A DNA stretch of 50,731 nucleotides from CAZSMK01 sp964608095. GTDB lineage: Bacteria; Sumerlaeota; Sumerlaeia; MWCT01; JAGHBZ01. A program made the position numbers and the translations under genes. The DNA is taken from NCBI GenBank assembly GCA_964608095.1, contig CAZSMK010000047.1, positions 1-50,731 on the forward strand, read 5' to 3'. Shown here one piece after another: positions 26,193 to 34,459 of the stretch. Positions within the stretch are counted from its first letter, which is position 1. Each line of letters starts with the position of its first letter. The notes under the pieces are model-generated. The model saw only the letters and a list, made by a program, of their open reading frames with translations. It searched no databases and was not told the origin of the DNA.

Positions 26193-28227
26193 TCAATTGT
26201 TTTTGTTCGTTATCGGTTACAGTTCGGACTGATAATTCAATCTCCTTTGTTTCTTCTGCTTTTAAGGGGAGTTCCCATACTTGATTAAAAATCTTTTCAT
26301 TAAGGGGTTGACGAAATATTCCGTCTCCTACAATGCGAAGTGCCGCGTCCTTCTTGTACCATGTCGTATCTTTATATTCTCCCTTCAACGGACATGGCTG
26401 TATCCTTTCATCCTCGACTTTTACTGCTTCAACATCGTCAGAGAAAATAATGAAATAGGAGAGAGCCTGGTTCAGCTTGTTGTGCAAAGTCCATTTCATG
26501 TTGTCCTCAAAGAACTCAAAAAGAATCGACGCTGTTTCAATTTCTGCAAACATCTGTTGAGGTCCTACTTCATGAATATGTAACAACCGCGTTGCTCCCC
26601 AAAAATTAAAGAAACAACACCCCGGCATTCCCGATGAATCCAACGGTTCAAGGAATTCTTGTCCCTTTACCTTCAGGTTCAACACCCATCCGTTTCCATC
26701 GACAAGAACTTCATAGTGAGGCGTGGTGAATGAGCGGGAAGCCGGAATAAGGTATATCTCCATATCCTCGACCGGGAAGGTATCTGTTCGGAACGGTGCA
26801 GCCGGTAAAGCCGCATCGTTGTATAAATCGGCATCGGGATTGCCTTCCCAGGCGTATCTGATATATTTCGGAGATGCTACCCTCGGACAATTCAAGAGAA
26901 TCTGGTTCTCGTCGATAGTTGCATCTGCATACCAGAATCGACCGTCGGCACCGGCGAGGGAAAATCCCCGGAGATTCTCCCCGCTTTTATTTACGAGTCT
27001 GCCCTCTACATGATCGAAAGCTACACGAACCTTCGAGTCAATTATCTCGTGATGCTTATAGACCGGACCGAAACAGGGAACATCCTCTCCATATACTTTA
27101 TTTCGCGCAATCAGGGCAAGGCGATACGCAACGTCTCGTTTGTCCTTTGGATGTAAATCATAGCCGTCGCTTGTATCTATGGTAACCGCCATATAAGCGT
27201 TATGGACATTTTTCGCTGTTTTGTCCTGTGCTTCCCGCAGCCAGGTATAATGGAAGCCGTCAATTTTCTCTGCATGATTGGGCAATTGAACAAGAATAAA
27301 GGGAATATCCGGTTGATCCCATGCCTTGCGCCAGCTCTCTATCATAGCAGGAAAAAGCCGTGCATACTGCGCGGGTTTACCACAGTTAGATTCTCCCTGA
27401 TACCAGAGAAATCCCCTCAGCTGAAACGGAATCAAGGGTGCGATCATACCGTTATACATACTCGAGGGTTTCCAGCCGAACAGGGAGTCGCGTAATTCTT
27501 CATCGGGAAAATGCGTCTGGAGTGTTTCGCTACTTATCCACGCTTCGACCATTGTTCCTCCATACGAACTGTCAATCAACCCGATAGGGACATTTTTAAG
27601 GGTAGGGGAGTTTTTCAATTCGCGGGCGAAGAAATACGCGATCGCTGAAAACTCACCAGCGGTTTCTGGCGAGCAGATGTTCCATTGTGTATCCAGTCTT
27701 TTTCGCGGATGGTCTGCTCCAAACTTGGGAACAAGATATAATCGGACATCCGCATAATCCGTTGCTTTTTGTATCTCTTCCTCTGCATTTAATACGTCCG
27801 CTGTTCTCCATTGCATATTGGATTGCCCGGAGCAAATCCACACTTCTCCTACCATTACATTCTCAAACTTTATGGTCTTGTCATGTGTGCTGATAGAAAC
27901 CTGAAAGGGCCCGCCGGCAGAGAGGGGCTCAAGCAGTATGCGCCAACAACCATCCTTGTCTACTTCAGCAGTTTTCTTTATTTCATCAATGCTTACTGTT
28001 ATTTTGTCTCCAGTCTTGCCGGTTCCCCATACTATAATGGGTTTATCTCTTTGTAAAACCATGTTGTCGCTGAACATCGTGTTAACGCTAAATTCAGCCA
28101 TGATTGGAAGACTCCTTAAGATAAAAGTAGTTATTAAAAGAAAAAGAATGGGTAGACGAGGTGAATTCAGGCTTCGCAGATACCCCTCACTCTTGCTCCC
28201 TGAGCGTGTAATGCGGTTTATATGCAT
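26176..28227 (-). CDS. Exported sialate O-acetylesterase-family (SASA) esterase
   Basis: 683 residues. Residues 25-44 form a signal peptide (LPILFLLITTFILRSLPIMA), followed by FSVNTMFSDNMVLQRDKPII, the family opening. The SGNH Ser lies in VWICSGQSNMQW (Ser136), with IGLIDSSYGGTMVEAWIS, GFLWYQGESN and the late block HYTWLREAQD before the catalytic His region. These enzymes remove acetyl groups from sialic acids or, in many environmental members, from plant and microbial polysaccharides. Since no sialidase is present, a general sugar O-acetylesterase that exposes the glycan to the exported GH38 and beta-propellers is more likely. It starts 35 bases after the ROK kinase gene. Confidence 0.85.
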   Translation of the reverse strand: MHINRITRSGSKSEGYLRSLNSPRLPILFLLITTFILRSLPIMAEFSVNTMFSDNMVLQRDKPIIVWGTGKTGDKITVSIDEIKKTAEVDKDGCWRILLEPLSAGGPFQVSISTHDKTIKFENVMVGEVWICSGQSNMQWRTADVLNAEEEIQKATDYADVRLYLVPKFGADHPRKRLDTQWNICSPETAGEFSAIAYFFARELKNSPTLKNVPIGLIDSSYGGTMVEAWISSETLQTHFPDEELRDSLFGWKPSSMYNGMIAPLIPFQLRGFLWYQGESNCGKPAQYARLFPAMIESWRKAWDQPDIPFILVQLPNHAEKIDGFHYTWLREAQDKTAKNVHNAYMAVTIDTSDGYDLHPKDKRDVAYRLALIARNKVYGEDVPCFGPVYKHHEIIDSKVRVAFDHVEGRLVNKSGENLRGFSLAGADGRFWYADATIDENQILLNCPRVASPKYIRYAWEGNPDADLYNDAALPAAPFRTDTFPVEDMEIYLIPASRSFTTPHYEVLVDGNGWVLNLKVKGQEFLEPLDSSGMPGCCFFNFWGATRLLHIHEVGPQQMFAEIETASILFEFFEDNMKWTLHNKLNQALSYFIIFSDDVEAVKVEDERIQPCPLKGEYKDTTWYKKDAALRIVGDGIFRQPLNEKIFNQVWELPLKAEETKEIELSVRTVTDNEQKQLNELKK

Positions 28228-28262
28228 AGTCTCTAATAGGTCCTTTGCTTTCTCTAATATTT

Positions 28263-29201
28263 TTATTTCGGTTCTTTGTATCGAAGAGGCAGAAGAGCCG
28301 CGCCGAACAAGGCGGCATCTTCAAAAAGAAGACTCGGTCTAATCGCTACACCGGGGACTTTTGAGTTAAGCATGTCCACAAGAGCTGAACCAAACCATTT
28401 CCATGACCGTGTAATATTGCCGCCAACCACCACGCAATCAGGCTTGATCGAATGTATCCAGGGTTCTAAAAACTCAGATAGAAGGCAGCCGAAACGTAGA
28501 AAAGTATTCTTTGCCGCTTCTTCTTCAGACGCTCTTTTGGCTATATCAACTGCGTCCGAAAGGCGCTCTCCACTCTCCTCCTTGTATAGTCTTAAAAGAC
28601 CACGACTTGAAAAATAATCGTCTGCGATACCGTCCTTGAAGGGAACGTTATAGAACCATCCGCTTGGAGGAAGTCCTTCTTCGCCCTGACCTCTTATTTC
28701 ACCATTGCGCATAAAGGCGGAACCGAAACCAGTACCCAGGGTTATACCGATAAGGTTTACATATCCTTTTGCAGCGCCTTTCCATTGTTCTCCGAGAAGG
28801 AAACACACCGAGTCATTCCTGAAGATAATTGGCTGGCGCTCCGGAATTTCTAAGCGCGATTTAAGCGCATGACGTAAGTTTACTCCATAGAGTGCCTCGA
28901 ATTTACCCAATCCCTTGATCAGACAAATTCCTTTGTCGTAATCGAGTGGACCTGGCATTGCCACACCGTAACCAAGTAATTCTCCATCCGGGGGAAGTAC
29001 GGCAATTGCCTTCGTGATTGCTGTGCACCATTTTTCAAGAATCTCCTCCGAGGCGCCTTTTGTATCGACTGAACGTTTTGTTCTGCTCTCTTTCTCGATT
29101 TCTTCTCTCTCAATATTCACTATTGCTGTCGTAATATGACTCCCGCCAATATCGATTCCAACTACATGGTGCGAAACAGTTGTATTCTTTGTTATGTTCA
29201 T
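28263..29201 (-). CDS. ROK-family sugar kinase-like protein
   Basis: 312 residues. The N-terminal phosphate loop is VVGIDIGGSHITTAIV (13-28), followed by GYGVAMPGPLDYDKGI, FRNDSVCFLLGEQWKGAAKG and the nucleotide-binding TLGTGFGSAF. The usual ROK zinc motif (CxCGxxGC) is missing; in its place is EEGLPPSGWFYNVPFKDGIA, so this belongs to a zinc-less branch. There is no N-terminal HTH, so it should be a kinase rather than a repressor. The likely role is phosphorylation of hexose (mannose or glucose) released by the hydrolases, feeding the ManA-like enzyme. It is the first gene of the long minus-strand cluster. The CAGGAG ribosome site is only one base before the ATG, which is tight, but no better start is visible. 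Confidence 0.82.
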   Translation of the reverse strand: MNITKNTTVSHHVVGIDIGGSHITTAIVNIEREEIEKESRTKRSVDTKGASEEILEKWCTAITKAIAVLPPDGELLGYGVAMPGPLDYDKGICLIKGLGKFEALYGVNLRHALKSRLEIPERQPIIFRNDSVCFLLGEQWKGAAKGYVNLIGITLGTGFGSAFMRNGEIRGQGEEGLPPSGWFYNVPFKDGIADDYFSSRGLLRLYKEESGERLSDAVDIAKRASEEEAAKNTFLRFGCLLSEFLEPWIHSIKPDCVVVGGNITRSWKWFGSALVDMLNSKVPGVAIRPSLLFEDAALFGAALLPLRYKEPK

Positions 29202-29329
29202 GCTCCTGATAGTTTAGAATATTTTCTGAAGAAATGCAGTCTTTGAATCCTTTGAGAGAAAATCTATAAATCTCTAAAAGGTCGTTCTTTTCCCTCACGA
29301 AAGAAGTGATAGAAAGTGCCTTAAAAAGG

Positions 29330-29360
29330 TTAAGGGGGAAAATAATATTTTCCCCCTTAA
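29330..29360 (-). terminator. Rho-independent terminator between prepilin and ROK genes
   Basis: A perfect 13-bp inverted repeat, TTAAGGGGGAAAA and its complement, encloses a 5-base loop. On the minus strand it is followed after AACC by five T residues. It lies 68 bases after the prepilin stop and ends that transcript, separating it from the sugar cluster. The symmetrical A/T arms could also work on the other strand. Confidence 0.8.
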
Positions 29361-29427
29361 GGTATATGGCACTTCCATCGATTATGTTCAAACTTTCGTT
29401 TACCCCTTCGTGCGAGGGGAATCACAC

Positions 29428-30042
29428 TCATGGTCCTACACGAACAATATCGCCATCGCTTACGGTTCCGTTGGTCGGGTCATAGAGACAGCCGGGTCCC
29501 CAATAGGGCATTAAGCCGGGCCTTGTATTCAATATCTCTTCACCGAATATGAGGTATTCGCCAAGGTTGGAGAGATGGTTCGGTCCTGCAGAGGCAAGCG
29601 ACCACATACGAGCGGTGTTGGGCCATTCCGGATGTGCGCTCATTACCACTTCTTTCCAGGTCTCAGCAAAATAACGGAAATACGCCTGGGTAGGCTGGTC
29701 GTCCGTTTTATTCGGAAATGGATTCTTTTGTATTGAAGTCATATACGCGATGGGAGTGGTAAGCCGGGAAAGTGCAGTGAGAGCTCTCAACTCCTGGGGC
29801 GGTTCGGGTGACCCATAGGTTCCCCACCATGTCTCGTCAAGAGGATAATGGTTGGAATCCGTAAAATACGACTCGAGCGCGGTGGCAATAGAACGCATGT
29901 CTGCTTGACAACGTGATACCTTTGACCGTGTCTGTGCTTCCAAAAAGTTAGGTACCGCAATCGCCGCAAGAATGGCTATAATTGCTACAACTATTAAAAG
30001 CTCTATGAGGGTAAATCCCTTACGTTTTCCAATAAAAGACAT
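29428..30042 (-). CDS. Type II secretion/type IV-like prepilin (pseudopilin)
   Basis: 204 residues with a classical prepilin leader: MSFIGKRKG, then the cleaved site G/FTLIELLIVVAIIAILAAIA with Glu5 of the mature protein, then the helix VPNFLEAQTRSKVSRCQADM. The C-terminal part is globular and ends with YDPTNGTVSDGDIVRVGP, a tail typical of the many lone prepilin-like proteins of PVC and Sumerlaeota/Hydrogenedentota-type genomes. A strong GGAGGTGA ribosome site precedes the ATG. No other secretion-system genes are nearby, so it may be a minor pseudopilin or a surface protein using the type II pathway. It is probably co-transcribed with the exported protein encoded upstream. Confidence 0.9.
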   Translation of the reverse strand: MSFIGKRKGFTLIELLIVVAIIAILAAIAVPNFLEAQTRSKVSRCQADMRSIATALESYFTDSNHYPLDETWWGTYGSPEPPQELRALTALSRLTTPIAYMTSIQKNPFPNKTDDQPTQAYFRYFAETWKEVVMSAHPEWPNTARMWSLASAGPNHLSNLGEYLIFGEEILNTRPGLMPYWGPGCLYDPTNGTVSDGDIVRVGP

Positions 30043-30139
30043 TACTACTCACCTCCAGTTTTTTAAATCTTACTGCTTTTGATTAGAAAAACTATGTAAA
30101 GAAAAGAGTTATACCGAACTTTTACGGGCACACAATGTA

Positions 30140-31054
30140 TTAATACATCAACCAATCACGGACAGCAGAGCCTGAACCGGTGTAATCAAACGGGCGGATG
30201 TTGATCATTGCTTCGTCGGTGTCGTCGATAGAATCAGTGTTGTCCATGCCGCCTTCCCAGTAGAGGGTATCGATATAGACGGTTCCGCTGCTTACCGTGA
30301 TATCCCAGCCCACTCCGGTCTTGTTGTCACCATTTCCCGTCATGGCAACTGTATGCCCGGCGGTTTTACTCGAGCAGTAGAACGATACACCTTCGGCAAC
30401 ATTTTCAAGCGTATGATCAGCGGGCAGATTGGTTGCTGGATAGGTTTCTGCAGTGTTGTTGTTTTGCATGACCATGGTTATAAATTTCCAATCGCTGGTC
30501 GTGCTCAGCGTGCCTATAGTCGCTTCACTGGCAGGTGAGTTTGCTACATCCTCACCGGCGATTATATCAACCGCACTCCCGGTCGATACTAACTTTACAT
30601 AGAACGAATAATCAGGACTCGCTCCAGTGGTGGAATCAGTATCCCAATCAAACCGGAATATGCCCACGTCGCCGGATGATGGAATGGGATCGACGTTTAC
30701 ACCGAATTGCAAAATCACAAATGCACCATTTGCCGGTGATTCATAGGGCGTGCCGACAGCAATGGTCTCGCCACTCGCAATTTCATAGCATGCGGTACCA
30801 TCGAAAAATTTCGTCGTTACCTTTGCGCCGGTTTCTGTCAAGACCGTAGAAAGTTGGTCATTCAGGGCATCCCAGCTATAAATATCCAGGGTTGCGTTTG
30901 AAGGACTGACGGTATCACCGGCTCCATCTCCCTGAACCCAGATAGAAGTTCCATCAAAATTCTCATCGATCCAGATATTTGCCACACCATTTGTTGCCGT
31001 AAAGCAAAATATAACTGCCACAAGCATAGCTGAGAAAATCAATTTTTTAGTCAT
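30140..31054 (-). CDS. Exported protein of unknown function
   Basis: 304 residues. MTKKLIFSAMLVAVIFCFTA and the following TNGVANIW give a signal peptide cleaved near residue 25. The mature protein starts IWIDENFDGTSIWVQGDGAG and is rich in Asp, Thr, Ser and Gly, with an all-beta look (GVNVDPIPSSGDVGIFRFDW, YSFYVKLVSTG, GTVYIDTLYWEGG). This suggests a jelly-roll/concanavalin-like exported domain. It ends in a short SGSAVRDWLMY tail. An AAAGGAGAG ribosome site precedes the ATG. It has the best promoter of this sub-region (31188-31216) with a palindrome inside it. I do not recognise the family; a role in binding or displaying sugar is only a guess from the context. Confidence 0.75.
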   Translation of the reverse strand: MTKKLIFSAMLVAVIFCFTATNGVANIWIDENFDGTSIWVQGDGAGDTVSPSNATLDIYSWDALNDQLSTVLTETGAKVTTKFFDGTACYEIASGETIAVGTPYESPANGAFVILQFGVNVDPIPSSGDVGIFRFDWDTDSTTGASPDYSFYVKLVSTGSAVDIIAGEDVANSPASEATIGTLSTTSDWKFITMVMQNNNTAETYPATNLPADHTLENVAEGVSFYCSSKTAGHTVAMTGNGDNKTGVGWDITVSSGTVYIDTLYWEGGMDNTDSIDDTDEAMINIRPFDYTGSGSAVRDWLMY

Positions 31055-31140
31055 TATTCTCTCTCCTTTCGTTTTTTAAGAAGCACTTATTCCACTTTTC
31101 ACCAAAAATAGTGAGCCATAAAGGCTGCAAAGTTATAGTT

Positions 31141-31152
31141 ATCACCTCCTTA
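31141..31152 (-). promoter_or_regulatory. Perfect Shine-Dalgarno sequence with no start codon
   Basis: TAAGGAGGTGAT on the minus strand matches all 12 bases expected to pair with the usual 16S rRNA tail. It sits 86 bases before the ATG at 31054 in the transcribed leader. No ATG, GTG or TTG lies 4-12 bases after it; a GTG overlaps it and an ATG 24 bases on opens only six codons. The exported gene has its own site next to the start. Confidence 0.6.
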
Positions 31153-31187
31153 AAAACTTTTCAGAGAAACTATAATATAGCATGAAG

Positions 31188-31216
31188 AGTGTATATACAC
31201 ACCTTTTTCGTGTCAA
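31188..31216 (-). promoter_or_regulatory. Promoter of the exported protein gene with embedded palindromic operator
   Basis: On the minus strand a perfect TTGACA (31211-31216) is followed after 17 bases by TACACT (31188-31193). The 12-bp palindrome GTGTATATACAC (31189-31200) overlaps the -10 and the end of the spacer, a classical position for a repressor. The pattern matches the GTATATAC core bound by HutC-like GntR regulators. Transcription would start near 31181, giving a leader of about 125 bases. Confidence 0.65.
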
Positions 31217-31262
31217 CTCCTTTTTGGCGTTTTTTCTCAAAAAAAGAATACTTTTCAGACCC

Positions 31263-32306
31263 TTACTTTTCGGCTTCATCTTCCTGCTTCTTTAAGGTAT
31301 ATGTATTCCAGGAAGCGAATACCTGGTACACATTTTCCGGCTTGGCGCCGGGTCCGAATTCGCATTGTGCTATGCAGCCGCCATCCTTCCAGAGATTCTC
31401 ATATACACTCTTGACTGCTGCTTCTATATCTTCAGTGGTCCCATGAGGGAGAATCTGTTGCCTGTCTATTTCTCCCCAGAACGTTATCTTACCCGCATAG
31501 GGTTTTAAACTCTCGACACCCATGCAGAAAATCTGGGAATTAATGGCATCAAGCCCGAGTTCTATGAATTCTTTGAATAAGGGGAGAATATATCCGTCGG
31601 AATGCATAAATGTCTTTTTATTGTTGCTATGAGCGATATCGATGTAATCGCGGTAGATAGGTTTGAACAACTCGCGCCATAGGTCGGGCTTTATGAGCAT
31701 CTGCTGTTGCGCACCCCAATCGTCCAGGAAAAAGATGCCGTCTACACGCGTTTGAGTCGACCAGAGCTCCACCAGTTCGCAATAGAAATTATGGAGTTCC
31801 TTCAAGAACCGAAGCATTGCATCCGGGGGGTCGAGAAGGTCCATGTAAAGATTTTCTGTTCCGCGCAGAAACTGTAGGCGCTCGAAGGGATTAGGCTGAT
31901 AACTGGATAATATAAACAGGTTGCTCTCATCATACTGTCGATTAATAGCATCCGTATCAATGGTCAATAATTCACGGGGAAATCTAACTTTGGCTGCATC
32001 CTCTTGCCAATCTTTTATTAAAGGATCTTTTACTTCACCCTGAATGCCGTCTTGCAAGTTTTCAAGGGTGCATCCCCACTCATCGATATATGTGCCTGCC
32101 TTAAATAAATCTCCACTGGTTCGAGGAACCTCTTTGTAATGGGGGTTAAGCGCACTTATATCGGGGGGGAAATCATTAAGTATTCGCTCAACTTCATCTG
32201 GATAATGAGCGGTTGCCCATGGGAGTAACCATAGGATTCGGGGTGCTCGTTCCGGCGTATCGAAATTCAATGTTCGATATACCAGTTCTCTGGATGTCTG
32301 ATTCAT
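31263..32306 (-). CDS. Uroporphyrinogen decarboxylase (URO-D) family protein
   Basis: 347 residues from the ATG at 32306, chosen because AAAGGAG lies 7 bases ahead; the frame is open to 32489 but the extra 61 residues lack a ribosome site. The start NQTSRELVYRTLNFDTPERA and the later KTFMHSDGYILPLFKEFIEL, FWGEIDRQQILPHGT and GGCIAQCEFGPGAKPENV place it in the URO-D superfamily, branch with methyltransferases of the MtaA/CmuA kind. It lacks the heme-pathway HemE signature. It is distant from the paralogue at 6875-7873. The closest genes are the exported protein downstream and the divergent hydrogenase operon. A methyl-transfer role is inferred from the family only. Confidence 0.78.
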   Translation of the reverse strand: MNQTSRELVYRTLNFDTPERAPRILWLLPWATAHYPDEVERILNDFPPDISALNPHYKEVPRTSGDLFKAGTYIDEWGCTLENLQDGIQGEVKDPLIKDWQEDAAKVRFPRELLTIDTDAINRQYDESNLFILSSYQPNPFERLQFLRGTENLYMDLLDPPDAMLRFLKELHNFYCELVELWSTQTRVDGIFFLDDWGAQQQMLIKPDLWRELFKPIYRDYIDIAHSNNKKTFMHSDGYILPLFKEFIELGLDAINSQIFCMGVESLKPYAGKITFWGEIDRQQILPHGTTEDIEAAVKSVYENLWKDGGCIAQCEFGPGAKPENVYQVFASWNTYTLKKQEDEAEK

Positions 32307-32604
32307 TTGTTGCTCCTTTATGATGAAAATCGCAAAAACTTTTTCATTTAAAATACAAAGAAAATCTATCATGGAGATAAAAGACTTTTTATTCAAATCA
32401 TATTCCATTGGAATTGAAAAAAGGAGAATCTGGAATCGAAGAGGGGCAATTTTTTTCGAAAAACTTAGAAAATCCTTGACATAATTCACTACATTTTTTC
32501 TATTTTATATCAATTTTTACTAAAAAAGGCGAATTTTTGGATGAATATTCATTTTTAATTTGTGCAAGTGTATACAATATACTAATCTATCGCCTGCACG
32601 TTTT
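32307..32604. promoter_or_regulatory. Divergent control region between URO-D gene and hydrogenase operon
   Basis: A 298-base AT-rich region without a gene. On the plus strand a perfect TTGACA (32476-32481) with an AT-rich -10 region near 32499-32506 probably drives the hydrogenase operon, giving a leader of about 90 bases. That leader contains a 12-bp palindrome ATGAATATTCAT (32541-32552) and GTGTATAC (32568-32575), which shares the core of the palindromes at 12375 and 31189. No clear promoter for the URO-D gene could be singled out among the AT-rich stretches on the minus strand. Confidence 0.55.
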
Positions 32605-33639
32605 ATGAAAAAAATCTCACAAAATAATTTTTTACAACTTCTTGAAAATCTGAGAAAAGAGTATGCGATTTTTGTACCCGTCAAAAAAAATGATCAGCGT
32701 TTTTATGCTCCATATACCTCCGAAGAATCCATGATAGTGGGGGAGGTTCGTCCCTTTGAACCGCTTAAAGCCTTCTTCACAAAAGCCCGAGAAATAGTTG
32801 CCGAAGATTTTAAATCCGATGCTTCTGTTTCCAATACAAAACCGTATGCCCTTGTCGGGGTCAAAAATTGTGATCTTCAAGGGTTTAAAATACAGGATCA
32901 TGTATATGCTGATCATGATTACGAAGATCCCTTTTATTTAAAGCATCGTAACGATAATTTGATTATTTCTTCAGATTGTACCTGTGCTATAGAAACGTGT
33001 TTTTGTGTTGCGCTGGGCAATAAACCATATCCAGAAAAGGGTTTTGACCTTAATCTTTCCCCAATGAATGACGTATATATTATTGAGGCGGGTAGCGAGA
33101 AAGGTCAGGCGATTATTTCCCGCAATTCTTCACTGTTCGACGAGGCCGATGATGAGATTATCAAGAAGAGAGATGAACAACGGCAGAGAGTCTTTGAGGA
33201 AGTGGAGAGAAACATTAAAGAAGTAGGAATGCCCAAAGGCGATCAGCTAAAAGACGTTATAGAGAACAATTATGAATCGGAGATTTGGTTGGATGAATCG
33301 AGGACCTGTGTCGAATGTGGCGCATGTACCCTCATTTGTCCTTCATGCCATTGTTTCTTGCTTTACGATCAAAAAGAAGAAGAGCGGATGGAGCGTTTGC
33401 GTGTGTGGGATTCCTGCATGTTAAAGCATTATGCACGGGTCGCTGGTGGCGCGAATCCTCGACCAAAACTCTGGACAAGGTTACGCAATAGGTTCGAGAA
33501 AAAATTTTATTATTTCCCGAGGGTTGCGGGAACTTACGGCTGTACGGGATGCGGGCGCTGTGTGTCCGCATGTCCCGCGAAGATCGATATTCGCAAAGTA
33601 CTTAAACGATTGGTAGAAGGTGACATTGGAAACCAATAA
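32605..33639 (+). CDS. Sulfhydrogenase beta-like iron-sulfur subunit of the hydrogenase complex
   Basis: 344 residues from the ATG at 32605; a TTG at 32560 is in frame but adds residues unlike the family. No clear ribosome site is seen. The N-terminal half has Cys-rich DCTCAIETCFCVALG and YALVGVKNCDLQGFKIQD. The C-terminal half carries two [4Fe-4S] motifs, CVECGACTLICPSCHC and CTGCGRCVSACPAKIDI. This arrangement matches the beta subunit of sulfhydrogenase (HydB) and anaerobic sulfite reductase A, which pass electrons from a flavin subunit to the hydrogenase. It is the first gene of the operon and overlaps the flavin-subunit gene by 20 bases. Its linkage to a membrane-bound hydrogenase is unusual, since HydB relatives mostly belong to soluble enzymes. 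Confidence 0.8.
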   Translation: MKKISQNNFLQLLENLRKEYAIFVPVKKNDQRFYAPYTSEESMIVGEVRPFEPLKAFFTKAREIVAEDFKSDASVSNTKPYALVGVKNCDLQGFKIQDHVYADHDYEDPFYLKHRNDNLIISSDCTCAIETCFCVALGNKPYPEKGFDLNLSPMNDVYIIEAGSEKGQAIISRNSSLFDEADDEIIKKRDEQRQRVFEEVERNIKEVGMPKGDQLKDVIENNYESEIWLDESRTCVECGACTLICPSCHCFLLYDQKEEERMERLRVWDSCMLKHYARVAGGANPRPKLWTRLRNRFEKKFYYFPRVAGTYGCTGCGRCVSACPAKIDIRKVLKRLVEGDIGNQ

Positions 33640-34447
33640 TCCATACAGACCCATAAGAGCAGAAGTACTGGACGTAATAACCGAAACTCCGACAATTAAG
33701 ACGATACATTTTAAGCCGGATGAAGCGATTTCGTTCAGAACAGGGCAATTTGTTGAAATCACTATTCCAGGCGTAGGTGAAGCGCCGTTTACGCCCTCTT
33801 CACGACCATCCGTTAAAGAAACCATGGAAGTAACCGTCATGAAAGTCGGCAAGGTTACTGAGAAAATCCATGAACTTCAAAAAGGTGACATAATCGGTGT
33901 CAGGGGTCCGCTCGGTAACGGCTATCCGTTCGACTATTTTAAAGGCAAAGAGGTGCTCGTGGTCGGGGGTGGCTGCGGTTATGCTCCTCTGAGGAGCCTG
34001 ATGTATGAATTTTTTGAACACAGCACGGAGTTTAAAAAACTCTTTTTCCGGGGTGGTTGTAAAAATCCTAAAGAAATGCTCTATCGAGAGGAAATAAGTG
34101 GCTGGGCGAACAAGGATTATTTAAACCTTGAGCTGACTGTTGATGAAGCCGATGAAACCTGGAGTGGTAAGGTAGGCGTCGTCACTACTATTCTGGACAA
34201 TGTCGTCATAGATACAGAAAACGGAGTCGGTGTAGTGTGTGGACCTCCAATAATGATGAAATTCGCCACCAAAAAACTCCTTGAGATGGGTTTCAAAGAA
34301 AAAGATATCTTTCTCTCTATGGAGAAGAACATGTCCTGCGGAATAGGAAAATGTGGTCATTGCCGAATTGGAATTTACTATGCATGTAAAGATGGACCTG
34401 TCTTCAGGTATGAACAAATAAAAAATTTTCCTGCAATCTGGGATTAA
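33620..34447 (+). CDS. Sulfhydrogenase gamma-like FAD/NAD(P)H oxidoreductase subunit
   Basis: 275 residues from a GTG at 33620 inside the previous gene; a TTG at 33626 is possible. A ferredoxin-reductase-type FAD barrel (FRTGQFVEITIPGVGEAPFT, KGDIIGVRGPLGNGYPF) is followed by an NAD(P)-binding domain (VLVVGGGCGYAPLRSLMYEF, VGVVCGPPIMMKFATKKLLE). The C-terminal MSCGIGKCGHCRIGIYYAC binds an iron-sulfur cluster, as in HydG (gamma) of sulfhydrogenase and AsrB. These proteins exchange electrons between NAD(P)H and their beta partner. Here it would link the nicotinamide pool to the membrane hydrogenase. The choice of NADH or NADPH cannot be read from the sequence. Confidence 0.85.
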   Translation: MTLETNNPYRPIRAEVLDVITETPTIKTIHFKPDEAISFRTGQFVEITIPGVGEAPFTPSSRPSVKETMEVTVMKVGKVTEKIHELQKGDIIGVRGPLGNGYPFDYFKGKEVLVVGGGCGYAPLRSLMYEFFEHSTEFKKLFFRGGCKNPKEMLYREEISGWANKDYLNLELTVDEADETWSGKVGVVTTILDNVVIDTENGVGVVCGPPIMMKFATKKLLEMGFKEKDIFLSMEKNMSCGIGKCGHCRIGIYYACKDGPVFRYEQIKNFPAIWD

Positions 34448-34459
34448 AAAGAAGGAACA

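Noticed and set aside
29110..29391. Open 93-codon frame on the minus strand ahead of and overlapping the ROK gene
   Set aside because: It begins next to the terminator, overlaps the ROK start in another frame, has no ribosome site and its product resembles no protein family; the ROK gene explains the region.
31115..31141. Six-codon leader peptide (MAHYFW) after the orphan Shine-Dalgarno sequence
   Set aside because: The ATG is 24 bases from the ribosome site, too far for normal initiation, and the peptide has no regulatory codon run.
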